The notes under the pieces: model-generated
What the model saw: only the letters and a program-made list of their open reading frames with translations
What the model was told of the DNA's origin: nothing
The model's database searches: none
Translations under genes and position numbers: made by a program
In this document: positions 1-12,280 of the stretch, one piece after another
Position numbering within the stretch: position 1 is the first letter of the stretch
Layout of the letters: the number at the start of each line of letters is the position of its first letter
Assembly: GCA_963922205.1 (NCBI GenBank)
Contig: CAWUHX010000324.1
Location: forward strand, 1-64,000
Source of the DNA: Romanomermis culicivorax
Lineage: Eukaryota > Nematoda > Enoplea > Mermithida > Mermithidae
Direction of reading: 5' to 3'
DNA length: 64,000 bases

Positions 1-229
1 TTGCTGAACGAAATGCCTCTAATGAAAAATTGAAAATTTCGAAAATTTTAAGTAAATGTCAGAAATCGCGTGATTATTTGAAATTTATTTACAGTAAAAC
101 GGCAAGAATTATTCGAATGCCCTTTGCGGCATCGGTAAGGCATTGCAATCTACTATCATTCAGTCTGTTTTTGTCTGGCTGACATCATGTGATGTGAAAC
201 AGGATGCCTCTAACTAGAGCACTTTTTCA

Positions 230-919
230 CAGCTTATAAAATAGGTCCGAGTCAGGCATCCGAATTTTTTGTCAATCAAATTACTGAAGAGATGAATTTT
301 TCGTTGCATTTCTCTTGAGACATCCCGTTACACAATTTTTCGTCTAATTTGAACGTCCAAAATTTTTTCTGCATCTCGTTGATGACACGTTTAGTGGACA
401 CCTACGGAAACGGTACATAAATTTGATTGTAATTTTATCACAATGCTGGACATTAGTGGCTACATAAATCAAGAAAAAAATTCTGGGGCATCTTGTGGGA
501 ATATGCTCAATTAAGGCTCCAAATGATTTTTTCGGTTTATTTCGACTTGTTGATACTTTAAAATAGCATAAAAAAGTGTAAAGTACGGGATTGGAAGTTT
601 TTCCATACCTGAATGAATATAGAGCATTGTCTTTTGCATGTAATGAACATTGGGCTATGGAGTAACACCTTTTTTGAACTGTGATATTTTGAAACACGTA
701 AACAGACTGGAAAATGTCAAAAAAAGTAAAAATTCTAAACTTTGGGGTACAGTTACCGTGCGAATTTTGACTTTTATGCCAAATGAATTTTGCCACGATA
801 CTGAGCGTGCAAAACTACTAGGAATGTCTCATTTTCCAAGATTAATAATTTCCAACTTGTCACAGGTCAATGGAACAGAAGGTCGAATCTCTCAGAAATC
901 GTGTCTTAAAATTCTGAAA
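230..919 (+). repeat. Dispersed repeat, copy 1
   Basis: This stretch is recognisably the same as about 49500-50282 in the same orientation. Shared blocks include the tract around 460-545 (matching 49830-49920) and the tract around 868-919 (matching 50238-50282). The two copies have many substitutions and small indels, so the duplication is old. I see no coding frame of any length. The left border is uncertain. The nature of the element (LTR, MITE interior or other) is not known. Confidence 0.65.
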
Positions 920-977
920 TAATACTTGCCTTCCACCTTCATTGTTCGAAAGCATTCCAAGATAAACAGACTATAAG
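920..977 (-). repeat. Terminal fragment of the CTATAG MITE family
   Basis: The right part reads as a degenerate terminus of the MITE family seen complete at 40511-40755: a GAAAGCATTCC-like block followed by AAACAGACTATA. Only this end is evident here; no matching left terminus was found nearby. It abuts the right end of the dispersed repeat. Confidence 0.45.
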
Positions 978-2873
978 TGATTGATGCAAGTGGAATTACT
1001 GTAGTTGTCCGTGAAGTTTTACCTAAAAAATGAGTTGATTGCTGTAACAAACGGCAGCATAACGTAAATGGACAAACTTATGGGGTAAAAAAGATGATCT
1101 ATTAGATATCATCGATGTCATTTCGTCATCTCCATGATCGATGATGCGAGAGTCCCTATGTGACAACCAGACATAGCCATGAACCCAATGAGGCGAAAAG
1201 AAAAAGTCGGTTAATATATCATGAAGGAAAGCGCAAGAAAATAAACGAAAAACCAGCGATAAGAACATTATAAATGTTTACAAACGGCCACAGTTGTTTG
1301 AAAATTCCTACACTTTTGGATAGAAAATGCGCTATTTTGGACAGAAAATGTTGGAAAATACGCTCCACGCCAGGCGGCAATGCTCAGAAAACTAGTTTCC
1401 CCCAATTTTTCTTGTTAAGTGTTTTTTATGCAAACCCTTTAAGACTATCTACTAGCTCCATAAACCAATGGTTTTTAATTGAAGGATAAATGACATAACT
1501 GATAAACTGAAATTTTCCAAGTAGAAAGACTTTCGCTTTAGTGAAAGTGATAGGTGTTTTGCACGTTGGTTTTATGAGCAAAAAATTTAGTTCAGTTTCA
1601 GGCCATACGATTGCAGTGTCTCGGTTTATAGAGCTCGGTCACACAGATTATAATTTGTCAATTTTCGCATTGTTTGTTGTGCCTTACTTGTGTTAATGTG
1701 GTGATATTGGGAACCGCCCTGAAACTGTTAACTTGATCATATAGCATCTGCATACTAATCTCCAGATATATACAGATATGCTGGTATCGGATATTGTGGT
1801 CTGCCCAGATTATTATATTACACGAGTTACCTACTGCGCATTTTGTAATCCTTTTGTACTGTCAAAATAAATACCATTTTTCTTTATTTACTGACTGTTT
1901 CGATTTTTTTTCATCAAACTCACATTTCAGAAAAATGTGAACCGCATCAATAAATCAGCTCAGAATTATTGACAGACCGAGGACACCATGATTTTTGAAA
2001 TTTTAAAGGTCAATCTACGCTCGGTCCTGCAACGAAAAAGATCATCACTTGCAGATATATAAGTTTTCTTATCAAAAATTGGAACTACAACAGTCCATCA
2101 GTTCTGCAGCAACACCCGCTCATGAAGTTTGCTCAGCGTCTTGAACCTCGCCTAACGTTCAAAGATGTCTAGTAATTGGATAGCTCTATGGTCTGCCCCA
2201 ATCTTCAGGCGTTTCCAATGAACGTAATTCTTCGTGTTCGATCACTTTTCAACTTCTAGAGGATTTTATTTCGTGTAGCATTTACGATGAGAAAACATTT
2301 ATTGTGGCGTTGCTAATTGAAAAAGCACTGAATTGTAAGTAATATTTCACTTGAAGATCTGCATTGATGTCACTAAAACGATCCTACGACCAAAGCTTTC
2401 TTGAGAACAAGACGTTTTTTTCCTTTTATGTACGACTGCTTCTATATATTTCTAGAAAGTACAAAACTTTTGCCGCTAATTAGTCGTTTTATCAGATCGT
2501 TAGTGCTACTATTTTGTAAATCTGCTACTACATACAACGATTATGAGTAGATAAGGACTTTGTTTCGCATTCTAGATTAGCAACTCGAAAGTACTTCTTC
2601 TGACAGATTATAAAATTTTTCACCAGAATATGTTTGGTGCAATTTTTCATGAAGCTGACTTTCTAAAAAACAACACGAGCAGAATATTTTCGATATCAGG
2701 TTCTTTTTATACTTAAATAACTTTGATAAAGTTAACACAACCGATCAACTATTCAGCTTGCACCTGGGACATGTGGAAGTAAGTCGTAAAATCCCTATTC
2801 TGTCGAGCCTATTTTCCATTTTCTAGTGGAAAGTGTCGTTTTCTTGCATAATATGTACAAAATGTGGTACCGA
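978..2873. other. Intergenic, no gene recognised
   Basis: AT-rich sequence with only short, composition-driven open frames on both strands. A CTCTATGGTCTG-type MITE terminus may lie near 2188. Nothing else is supported. Confidence 0.5.
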
Positions 2874-3178
2874 GACATTAGAGCGCGGACAATAGAGCGC
2901 GGACATTAGAGCGCGGACATTAGAGCGCAAAGACATTAGAGCGCAAGACAATAGGGCGCAGGGACATTAGAGCGCGAAACAATAGAGCGCAGGGACATTA
3001 GAGCGCAGGACAATAGAGCGCAAGGACATTAGAGCGCGGGACAATAGAGCGCAGGACAATAGAGCGCGGACGTTAGAGCGCGGACATTAGAGCGCAGGGG
3101 ACATTAGAGCGCAGGACAATAGAGCGCAGGGACAGTAGAGCGCGGGATAATAGAGCGCAGAAAAGAGCGCAGGATAAT
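2874..3178 (+). repeat. Left tandem array of foldback-like element 1
   Basis: About twenty copies of a 14-16 base unit built on the core ATTAGAGCGC or AATAGAGCGC, joined by short spacers of GA, GGA, AGGA or AAGA. The alternation of ATTAG and AATAG is frequent but not strictly regular. The unit is too short and too uniform, without unique spacers, to be a CRISPR. Confidence 0.9.
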
Positions 3179-3888
3179 GCAGTCGCGGGGCGAATGCGCC
3201 TGGTATACTCATTTTCCAAAAATAAAACTTATCAAAATAATTTTTAAACACAAATTATTAGAAAATCTGCAAAAACTTAATCAAATACTGCAGCCAAAAT
3301 TTACTTTTTCCCCAATTTTTCTTTTTTCTTCTTTAATCTATTATTTATTTTCTTGCCAGTTGCCCCCATTGTATTGTTTTTTTTGTCTCGTTTTTTGAAA
3401 AGATTTTAAGAAAAAATAGGAAAAAAAGAAAAAATATATCAATGCAATTAATTTAACAAAAATATAAAAATTGTAAAAAAAATTTCCGCGTCTCCCCCCC
3501 GAAACAAATTCCTGGGTCGGGCATTGGGACGTTTGTAAAACGACTTGGCGAGTATAAAGGGCGAGATCAATGATTATTTGAGTATTTAGTAAAAAAGATG
3601 GGGTATGCAAATCTTTCACACAAAAGTTGCGAAGGACAGAAAAAATCGCACATATTTGACCATTGAACCTTTGAATAAGATTATTTCATTTTGTTATTTT
3701 CGAATTCATCTTGAATTTCTAACTCGCATTCCGAATCACGCGCAGTTTTTTGTCAGCTTTTGGGAACTTTGTCAACTTTTGAAATAAAGCTGCTTGCATA
3801 GTACTTCTTTTTCATGTTCGAAAACAATTTTTAAATTTGCTTCATTCAGATCACGGAACGTTGGTTAAATTTTTTCAAACCAACAGAT

Positions 3889-4230
3889 GCGCTCTAATGT
3901 CCCCCGCGCTCTATTGTCTGCGCTCTATTGCCCTGCGCTCTAATGTCCCTGCGCCCTATTGTCATGCGCTCTAATATCCCCGCGCTCTAGTGTCCCTGCG
4001 CTCTAATGTCCGTGCGCTCTATTGTCCTGCGCTCTAATGTACCTGCGCTCTATTGTCCTGCGCTCAAATGTCCCTGCGCTCTAATGTCCCTGCGCTCTAT
4101 TGTCCTGCGCTATAATGTCCCCTGCGCTCTATTGTCCCTGCGCTCTATTGTCCTGCGCTCTAATATCTCTGCGCTCTAATGTCTCTGCGCTCTAATGTCC
4201 GCGCTTTATTGTCCCGCGCTCTAATGTCCG
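3889..4230 (-). repeat. Right tandem array of foldback-like element 1
   Basis: About twenty-three copies of GCGCTCTAATGTCC or GCGCTCTATTGTCC, the reverse complement of the left array. Short frames that cross it are translations of the repeat and not genes. Confidence 0.9.
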
Positions 4231-5312
4231 GTCACGACAAAAATGTGTATGCCAAAAAATTCAGCAATCTGGATTTTTTTACTCGGAGAAAAATTCAATT
4301 TCAAATCACAGGCTGCATTACTCTAACAATCGTCTTGTTTAGTAAACAAATTTGCAAACATTCTTATCACTATTGCAGGCAAAGAGCGCGCAACCTCTAA
4401 GATAACCCATCCGACTGAAGCTTCAGCGTATGTGGGAGCCATTTTTATGAAGGAATACCTGCGGCCCATTTCAAAAAATATTTTCAGTAGTCGGGTACTG
4501 CATTCAGTATGACATTACATAAAAGAAACAGTACTGAATTCAGTTAAAGATCATAGCAGTTTCAGTAAAAGAATGACTAGTCTTCCGTAAAAGTCTCTAG
4601 GAATGCAGCTGCAACCTGCACATCCTTGAGTTTTATTATTTTTGTTCGGCTATATGTATAGAAATGTTGCTCCAGCGAGCCAAGTGGCATTGTTAGCGAT
4701 TCACATGTTACCTGCTGAATGCCCAACCAACAAATTACTGTAAAATGCTTCGGATTCAGTAATTTCTTTTATGCAACAGAGTTTGAAACTACTGCTGATG
4801 TTTGTAGTACTACTGGATTCTGCTTTCTACTTTTCGGCAACATAGACCGCTAGGTTCTATTTTTCCTGTAGCGCCCAATGCAACTGTTATGTAATGAATT
4901 AGATTTGAATCTGTTGGTGACAAAATGTAGCGATATTTTATAGCATCAGTTTTATGTCTAGCCAACATTTGCGATGACTAATTATTTCATTTGTAATTTT
5001 TTTTTGTAATAATGATATGTGATCGCGGACATTCCGCTTTAGCCAGTTCCTCATTATTCGAGTGACATCCACTGATGTATTTCTAACTATGGGATTGTTG
5101 CCTTGAACGCCAGGGGAAAATCATGTGACATTGATAATACACCTCTAGCAAAAGTTCCTCATTGGTCTTGATGACATAAATTAAAAATTTAAGAAGTATG
5201 AAATATTAGATTCGCCTAACTTTAAGTGTTCTGTTGATATCGATTGATAAATGGCATTTAAGACTAGATTTTTAAGGAAACTGTTTCTGTTGTAGTAATT
5301 TGATTTTTTCAG
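4231..5312. other. Intergenic, no gene recognised
   Basis: AT-rich; nothing coding or repetitive recognised beyond simple runs. Confidence 0.45.
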
Positions 5313-5413
5313 AGCAGCCCGTAGTTAGCTTTCTGGTGGAAACTTCTTTGTTGCTGAAGAAATTGGTAGAACCGGGTGATTCTTACTGGCCTCAGGTCGG
5401 GATGATCACAGTG
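5313..5413 (+). CDS. Orphan exon-like segment, possibly FKBP-like
   Basis: A strong acceptor (GATTTTTTCAG) precedes an open frame of 33 codons that ends at a good donor (GTG/GTGAGA). The frame reads ...LLKKLVEPGDSYWPQVGMITV. The spacing of EPGD, then P-x-x-G and a hydrophobic run, resembles the start of an FKBP-type peptidyl-prolyl isomerase domain. That resemblance is by eye and weak. No partner exons were found within the next 700 bases. It could be one exon of a gene with distant exons, a relic, or chance. It ends 679 bases before the paraoxonase start. Confidence 0.3.
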
Positions 5414-6092
5414 GTGAGAACTAGGACACAGCACAGGAGTTCTTTCACAGGATTATTTAGATAACATTCAACATTTCGATAATTTTAATCTGAAAAGCGG
5501 GAGTCGCTGATAAATCACAAGCGTTTTAATTGTTAGATCATCTTGTTTATTGCGACTGGCCCCTTGGTTTTACAAAATTATATTGTTTTTATGTCCCTGT
5601 ACAGTCTAAAGTCAAGTTTCTTCAAGTCCAATCAGAATTTCAACATTAGTTGGATTGAATGACATACAAAAGACAAAGACATAGGGTCAAATGATTAGGT
5701 ATACGCAAATTAATTTTATACAAAGCTTCTTGATACTCTAATTATACTGCTCGTTCCATCGCCGAAGGGACATTAGCTGGACATTTTAGTGTTGCCTTTG
5801 ATTTGAACTACTGCAGACAAGGTTCTCTAATACAAGGAGTCGATAAAATAATTATTGTGAGAAACATTTTGGTGATGTACCGGTTCCATTTGGAACTTGA
5901 ACTCTGCTGCTATCGACACCAGTTGTTCGAAAAGACACATTAATAGAATGATTTGGGGGCATAACAGGATTTAGAATTTTAATCTAATTATTCAGTAATT
6001 GTATCGAACTGAATCTGTCATGTGATGTTTACATGCCTGTATTTTGTGAGATTTTTTTATTACTACAGGTTATAATTTCATAATTGTCAGCA

Positions 6093-9000
6093 ATGGGAGT
6101 TGCGAAAAATGGAATCTTTGGAATTCTACTCGCATGCATCATGGCGTTTGTTTGGCGATATTGGTAGGTGCCTATTGTATGAAGTTTTGATGCATTTCAA
6201 ACTGTTCAAATATCGAGTTACACAAAGTCAAATGGTTTCATGACGCAAGGCTGTGTCTAACATTATGTGTAATGACTCGATAAAGTCGGGCATAACGTCT
6301 CTATTAGCTAAAATTTATCAATCCTGATTTTGAAGCAAATTAAAAATTGAAATTTTATGCTCATGGAATAAATAATCTTTGATGTTAAGAGAGTTTTCTT
6401 CGCTAATTAGTTGATGAAGATTGAAAATAGTGATGCAACATGAGATTCTAAATTTTGAACAGTTTTCGTTTTATGAAAAAATAGAGTTGATGGTAAAATT
6501 CATATTTTGGTAAAATTGGAGTGTAATGATACCAGTAATATTGACAAGCCTGCTGCTTCGACTTTTTTAACTGCCTGGCCTTGACGCCTATTAAGTCTGT
6601 ACCTATTTTAAGTAATTTACATTTGGAAAGGTAAATCAAAAATCAAAATCAAAATCATTACATGACAACTTGAAAATATTCGTGCATCAAAGTAGATTTT
6701 TTGTTGCTCTAAAAAATTTGAAGCTTTTGCAAAGCATAGATCTTTGCGACAGTTCTGTGCTCAACTTTTCTGCTATCCATTTCCGCAGAACTATTAGAAG
6801 ACTTTCACTGATTTTTTTCACCCTTTATGGAGACATTTCCAATATTTCTCAATTTTTCAGTTGCAGTCTTTCTTGCAGAATTGGCCATTTTATGTTACTG
6901 CTTTCATATTTTTGCTTTATTTTAGTGGATACTCTCAGCAAGAAGTTTTGTTCCTCTCACGTTTTGCATTGCTCCTCTGTCAAGGAATTTCCATAGTTGG
7001 GGAGATTTTGAAACTTTTTTCTTTTTTCTTCTTCAGCAGTTTCATTGACGTTAACAAGGTTGCTTATAGTCATAGGCCGGGTGTTTGTCGGCACGTGGCT
7101 CCCATAAGTAAGTATGGAACAGCCAGAGAGTATTAGCTGTTTCAATTTTTTTGCATTTACTCAGCCGATGGTTCCGAAGATATCGCCTTATTACCGGATG
7201 GCCAAGTAGTGCTAACTACAGTAAGTTGTCAAGTCACGTGATTAAATCAGAATACCAAAAGTCGAACCAATATACAGTCATGATCCTCTGAAAAATAGCT
7301 TCATAAGACTTCGGCAAAAGGAGCATACTGTAGGCATACAAAAAGATGCGATTAGTTGTACAAAGTTCCGACAGATTGAATGATTTTTCCACGAATTCTG
7401 CCGTCGTGTATAAAGTACGAAAAGTTTTCGATAAATTATAGGGTTTACGGTATACAAATTCAGAAGAATTGAAAGGCGTTACTGGCCATTTATTCTACTA
7501 TAAATTCGGCCAATCGAAAGCCGAAGCAAGTTAAAATCAAATGGACGGACGAAAAGTTGAAAATTTTCAACCCTCACGGCATGAAACCGTTCATTGATCA
7601 AAAAGGTAAACACCGAATTTTAATATATAAAAGTCTTTTGTGACAAACTGATACTCAGGCACAATATACTTGTACGTTGTGAATCACGAACCGCATGCTG
7701 ATAATATCGAAATTTTCGAATATGATCCGAAGGTCAACATGGCTGTCCACGTGAAAACGATTAATCACGAGTTGATATTCAAGTAAGTACAATTTTAACT
7801 GTAGATTTTTTTGATTCACTACTTCTGTTGAATATAGAGAAATGAGCATATTTGACCGCAACAAGATAGACATTAAAATGAGAAATATGAAAAATTGATA
7901 GTTTGAACATTGAGTACTTTTTATACAGTATTTAATTTTTGGGATCTTGCTGACGTTAAGTATAGTTAGTTTACCAAAATCAAGAAATTGTGTTCGATAA
8001 AAAACTAATACCACCTGTAATTACAATAATTTTTGATATCTTCTTTTTCAGCCCCAATAACATGGCCATACTCGATAAAGAAGAATTTTTTGTCAGCAAC
8101 GACGCCTACTTCAAGAATTCATTCTTGAAAAATTTAGAATTCCTGTTGCCGATTTTCAAATTCGGCAGCATCGTCTATTATAATAAAGGGAAGGCTAGGA
8201 ACGCGGACAGTTTCTTGTTTATGCCGAACGGTTTGAGTGTCGATAAACAGAAAAGGTAAAATGAAGTTTTTAATATATAATCAGTCTAATCAGTCAATCT
8301 CAGTATCTACAGACCCAAGCTGCACACTCCCAGTCTCCGCAGTCTGAGTCTCCACAGTCTCGGTCTTCTCAGTCTCAGTCACTAATCTTCTGTCTAATTG
8401 TTGTTAATGAAATTTGATTAATTTTGTATGTTTTTCAAAGGCATTTATTCGTGGGATCTATTATTACAAAGCAATTATGGATCTACAATATCGATAACGA
8501 CAGGAATATTGTAAGGACTAAGGTGAGTTGAGCCATAGGATGGTCATATTCAGGATGGTCCATGAAAAAATATAACGACTCTTGTACATATTTCTGTTCG
8601 GAAATTTTTTGAATTCGAGAAAATCTTCAAAACGTTCAGATTGTTTTGGATAAGAAATACCATGAGAACGCTTCCCTAGCATAGGACCACAACATACCAT
8701 TGTGATAGGCGATGCCATAGAATGGCTGACAGGATATCAAAATTCAGGGCAGCTGTTGGAACACTCATCCTTATTGGATCTAACCTCGAAATATAGATTT
8801 TCAAGTCTAAATGACAAATTTTGATCAAAAAGTAAAAAAATAGCAAATTTCTTGGCCTCCGCGCCACGAAGAGTCATGCCATGGACACGTATTTTAAACG
8901 CGTAATTTTGATCCCAAGATTCCTGATCTCTTCTCCAAAAAATTCGTTAACCGCCTCCTAGCGTCAGATAGCATTTGAAATTAACGATCTACATTGTAAA

Positions 9001-10876
9001 ATCTACTGTAATTTTCCAATCTGAAAGTGATCAATTTAAAAGTTTTATCTCTGCTGAACCACTTGAATATAACTATACTCGGCAAATGACAGGTTGAAAT
9101 ATAAGATTCGCTCTTTACCTGAACGCCATAGATTGTTTCGCTTAAGAGAATCTCTTAGAGCCTTTAGTAAGTTGGTGTAATCGAGGAGAATGAATTCCTA
9201 TTCACCATATCGACAAGAAACATAATATAAAAATATTTCTTCAATACTAGCAGACGATATTTCTCAAGTTTGAGTGGAGCGTAAGTTCACTATCTTCACA
9301 AGCAGTTAAATTCATTATACAATGGTTTGTCTTGTACTCTCCACTACATCACAATAATTATAACTGAGGTCAGTTTTACCAAAGAGGTTTGAACTCCAGC
9401 TGAACTGCACTTTGAACAGTGTCTCAACTCTCATCATACCCATACATGTAACGAGACCCGACGTCTGGGGGAGTCAGTGATTCCTAAAATTTTGGGTCGA
9501 GGGGTCTCTGAAGGAAAAAAAATTTTGATTTTTTTACGAAAAAAGTCGGGAAAATAGTATGAAAATTGTAATTTTTTCTAAAAAGACCGAAAAAATGTAT
9601 CTATGGCGCGAAGCGCCGAGAAAATTGATGTTTTTGAACATTTTTTGTTCAAAAACTGACATTTTTCATCAAAAAATTTACATTTTTCAGTATTTTTCCG
9701 ACCAAGAGTCTGGGGGTCCCTACGGCTACCATATGGCTAGCCATAGGATTGGAAAATCCTGTAGAGGATCACCCAAGGGCTAGTTATATGGTCGACGATT
9801 CCTGGGGGTCCCATAGCACTCCCCCCCCAATTATATGTATGATCATACCATTGTCGTCAATGTGCAGCTCAGCTGCAGCTTAACTTTCTCGACAAATTTT
9901 GTGCGTAAGAGTTAAGTTACAGTTTAAGCTGCAGCTTAGATGGAGCTCAAGTGTCTTTGACGAAGCTGGCCTATGCTCTTATGAAACAATTTGTAGAAAC
10001 TCGATGCAGAATTCCTGAAATCTACTCCTGGAGTTATTCTGCTTCAACAGACATGCAAAATTTCATTTTGTATCTTCAAATCTCCAAACCCAAATGAGGA
10101 CTTTTGATTGAGAGATCAAAATATCACTATGATATTTTACATGTATCACTGCAGTTCAAATAGTAAATGCTGATGAAAAAATGTAGACCTTGACGACACA
10201 TATAACAGTTTAGGTCGCTTTGAAATCGCTTGCATAAAGCTTGTATTACGTATGTGGCATATGATTTGGCAGAAAGGCATAGAAATGAATATTTGTCTTC
10301 CAGGTTTGTTGTTTGGAAGCATGTCAAGAAAAATAGACTGTAGATTTTGATTGAATTGCAAATAAATTGAATTTAAACGATCATATTCGAAAGAAGTGAT
10401 ATTTTTAGAGTATCGACGTTGGCGCCATGATTGATAACGTTTTTTTCGACGACAACAAAAACACCGTATGGCTCGGCTGCCACCCCGTCTCACATTTACT
10501 GGCCGCCCATTTGGGACATCCAAAGACCGTGTCGGCTCCTTCGTTGGTTAGTTTTGTTACAATTCAAATAAGTCACGTGATTAATATGAGGTTACGAAAT
10601 TTAACTATTGTTCATTCACGTAATTGTCATTTTAGAAACATATTGGTACATCTTTACCGTAATTTTGTCTTTTTCGTCTAGATTTTGGCCGTCGAATTCA
10701 CTGATAAACAAATGAACAATTATACGATAAAAGATTATTATGCCGATGATGGCAAAGAATTGTGGGCTTCTACTGTTGCCGTACCGTATCAAAATCAACT
10801 TTTGATCGGTACAATAACCGACCGATTGATGCTGTGCGACATGCCCGGATACCAACATACTCCACATTTGGCTTAG
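6093..10876 (+). CDS. Paraoxonase/arylesterase family protein (PON/MEC-6-like)
   Basis: Nine exons join in phase: 6093-6163, 7037-7107 (or from 7040), 7165-7220, 7442-7605, 7659-7782, 8052-8255, 8441-8522, 10409-10546, 10682-10876. The product is about 367 residues, close to the family's roughly 355. Residues 7-24 form a hydrophobic N-terminal anchor with no evident cleavage site. Family motifs follow in order: GSEDIALLPDG (calcium-site Glu-Asp near 52-53), FNPHG (His near 110), VVNHEPH (His near 129), MPNGLSVD, MIDNVFFD (Asp-Asn near 266-267), WLGCHP, and LLIGTI near the C-terminus. PON enzymes are six-bladed beta-propeller, calcium-dependent lactonases. The calcium and His-dyad positions look kept, but the Asp of the PON1 LND motif is Asn here (PNNM), so a chaperone role like nematode MEC-6 is equally possible. 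Exon 4 has one base too many: the frame changes between about 7501 and 7535. The long introns carry repeats. Confidence 0.9.
7501..7535 (+). other. Frameshift within paraoxonase exon 4
   Basis: The frame entering exon 4 gives ...GHLFYYKFGQSKAEAS and then a stop at 7531-7533. The next frame gives ...KQVKIKWTDEKLKIFNPHG, which is clearly the continuing family sequence. The exon is 164 bases where 163 would keep phase with the next exon. The cause may be a sequencing or assembly insertion, or a real one-base mutation. No intron of plausible size fits here. Confidence 0.75.
8284..8391 (+). repeat. Degenerate CAGTCT/CTCAGT short tandem repeat in an intron
   Basis: Repeated CAGTCT, CAGTCTC and CTCAGTC units lie in the intron just after paraoxonase exon 6. 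It is a simple sequence tract with no sign of coding. Confidence 0.7.
9431..9835. repeat. Intronic low-complexity or transposon-derived block
   Basis: This part of the long paraoxonase intron differs in style from its surroundings, with repeated CTGGGGGAGTC, CTGGGGGTCCC and CCTGGGGGTCCC motifs and a C-run (9822-9830). The style recalls the G-run tract near 44.2-44.4 kb, but I cannot show homology by eye. It has no supported coding frame. Confidence 0.35.
9868..9946. repeat. Imperfect hairpin
   Basis: AGCTGCAGCTTAACT near 9871 is inverted at AGTTACAGTTTAAGCTGCAGCT near 9925, with a loop of about 30-40 bases. It could be a short MITE terminus pair or a chance palindrome in the paraoxonase intron. 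Confidence 0.45.
10155..10343 (-). repeat. MITE family fragment (CTATAG family)
   Basis: It ends with GGAAGCATGTCAAGAAAAATAGACTGTAG, the degenerate terminus of the family seen at 40511-40755. The body (ATGTGGCATATGATTTGG...) also resembles 28390-28490. It lies in the last long intron of the paraoxonase gene, ending 66 bases before exon 8. Confidence 0.5.
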
Positions 10877-11591
10877 TTTTTCTATTGTATATCGAGCTAA
10901 ATACTATGACGACGCAATGAGTACAAAATTTTGAAGTGGTGCTTTTTTAATTTGATCAGCAAGTACATTCATTGTTCAATGAAGTTTAACCAATTTAGGA
11001 AAAAGCGAAACAAGACTCTTATGGCTGAGGTTGACTTATGTCTTTTAAAAATGTACTTGCAGATCAGCTTTTAATAAGAAATTTTAGGTAAGAACTTAAG
11101 ACAACCTTTGCGCTTTAGTAGAATATCTTAAAAGTTTTTCATCAAGTGATTTAGAAGTTTTTCACCAAGTGATGTTCTATCCTATTGTTACTCTACTATA
11201 ATAAAAAGTGCATTCTCACACTCAAATTCTCTTCTCGTTTTATGCTAACAATGATAGTGTTTCATGTCAGTTTGATACGTAAAGAAAATTTCACACGGTG
11301 GGGTTAATGCCTGCGTAACGTGGCACAATCGTAGTCATGTAATTGATGAAGGAATAACTTTCGCAATCGCACAGTTGCCAATCTTACAACGGAAAAGAGT
11401 ATGTCACTGAGCTTATTTCGGAGGTGAAGAAAAAATGAAAGTTGAAACAATATTCATTCCGATTTCGTGCCTACAGGGACCTTTTCGGAGGATACCCTAC
11501 TATATTTTAGAAGCTGAGTACTCGACGTTTGAACGACTGCGCAACGATATCTGCATTCGAAAATGTCTGCCTTCGATTTGCACAACCAATA
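10877..11591. other. Intergenic, no gene recognised
   Basis: Holds the 3' flank of the paraoxonase gene, with AATAAA-like runs near 11200. No other feature seen. Confidence 0.45.
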
Positions 11592-11765
11592 CTATAGTCT
11601 GCTTTTCTTGAAATGCTTCTAAATAATATAAGTGGAAAGCAAGTAGTATTTTAGATTTTCACGATTTTCTGATAAACAATATATCATATAGGAATGGAAA
11701 TTTGTGAGCATACTGGCCTAGCCCTTAATAATTTGTCTAGCTTTTTTATAATTTTTCTAATTTTC
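11592..11765 (-). repeat. MITE half-copy (CTATAG family)
   Basis: Begins CTATAGTCTGCTTTTCTTGAAATGCTTC and follows the reverse complement of the right half of the 40511-40755 copy through the GGAAATTTGTGAGCATACTG block. The rest of the element is missing or unrecognisable after about 11765. Confidence 0.6.
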
Positions 11766-12280
11766 TTAGAATACTGTAGACATACTTTAGCTAAAGTTGT
11801 GAGACAAACCAGAGTACTGTTTTGCCACCTTTTCATGACTAACGATTATTCTAACCGATTAGCTCGATTGTGGTATTGATATCTTCAGTAGGGTCATATC
11901 TCGGGACCACCACGAAATTTTTTCGAAATATGCAAATGCTACCTTATTTCAGAGTAAAGAAAAATCTCAAAACTCCGACCAGTAATAACTTTACGAATAT
12001 TTAGTCTTTCTAGACGATTCTTGTTCCGTTGGATGCAGCTCCTCGAGTTGAACAAGATACTGACTGGCGGTTTGAAAATTTGCAGTGTAAACTTAATTAT
12101 CATAGAAATAATGCGAATTTGGCCGAGTTGGGGTAGATGACCGCACAAATATCTCGAGTTGTATAAGTCGTAGAAAGCTAATTCTTTTTTTGTTGGATAG
12201 CTGAGTAAAATGCCCAGAGTAAACTACCTTAACATTTATGTGCAGTGTTAAGAAAATGTAAACAGAGCGAAAATGTCCAT

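Larger units (their letters stand above)
2874..4230. mobile_element. Foldback-like element 1 (inverted tandem arrays)
   Basis: Two tandem arrays of a unit of about 14-16 bases flank a roughly 710-base AT-rich spacer, and the right array is the inverted form of the left. The left unit alternates GACATTAGAGCGC and GACAATAGAGCGC; the right unit is GCGCTCTAATGTC / GCGCTCTATTGTC. Outside the arrays the two borders (GTACCGAGACATT, and GTGACCGGACATT read inward) are also similar. Foldback transposons are known for long inverted repeats made of short tandem units. No transposase frame is present, so mobility is inferred from structure only. Confidence 0.65.

Noticed and set aside
344-796. 150-codon minus-strand open frame
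   Set aside because: It lies inside the dispersed repeat; the second copy near 50 kb does not keep it open.
2874-4230. CRISPR-like look of the regularly spaced repeats
   Set aside because: Units are 14-16 bases and contiguous, there are no unique spacers, and the genome is eukaryotic.
6670-7136. Overlapping plus-strand open frames of 91 and 108 codons
   Set aside because: They lie mostly in the first paraoxonase intron; only the last part overlaps exon 2, and the exon model with splice phases explains that part.
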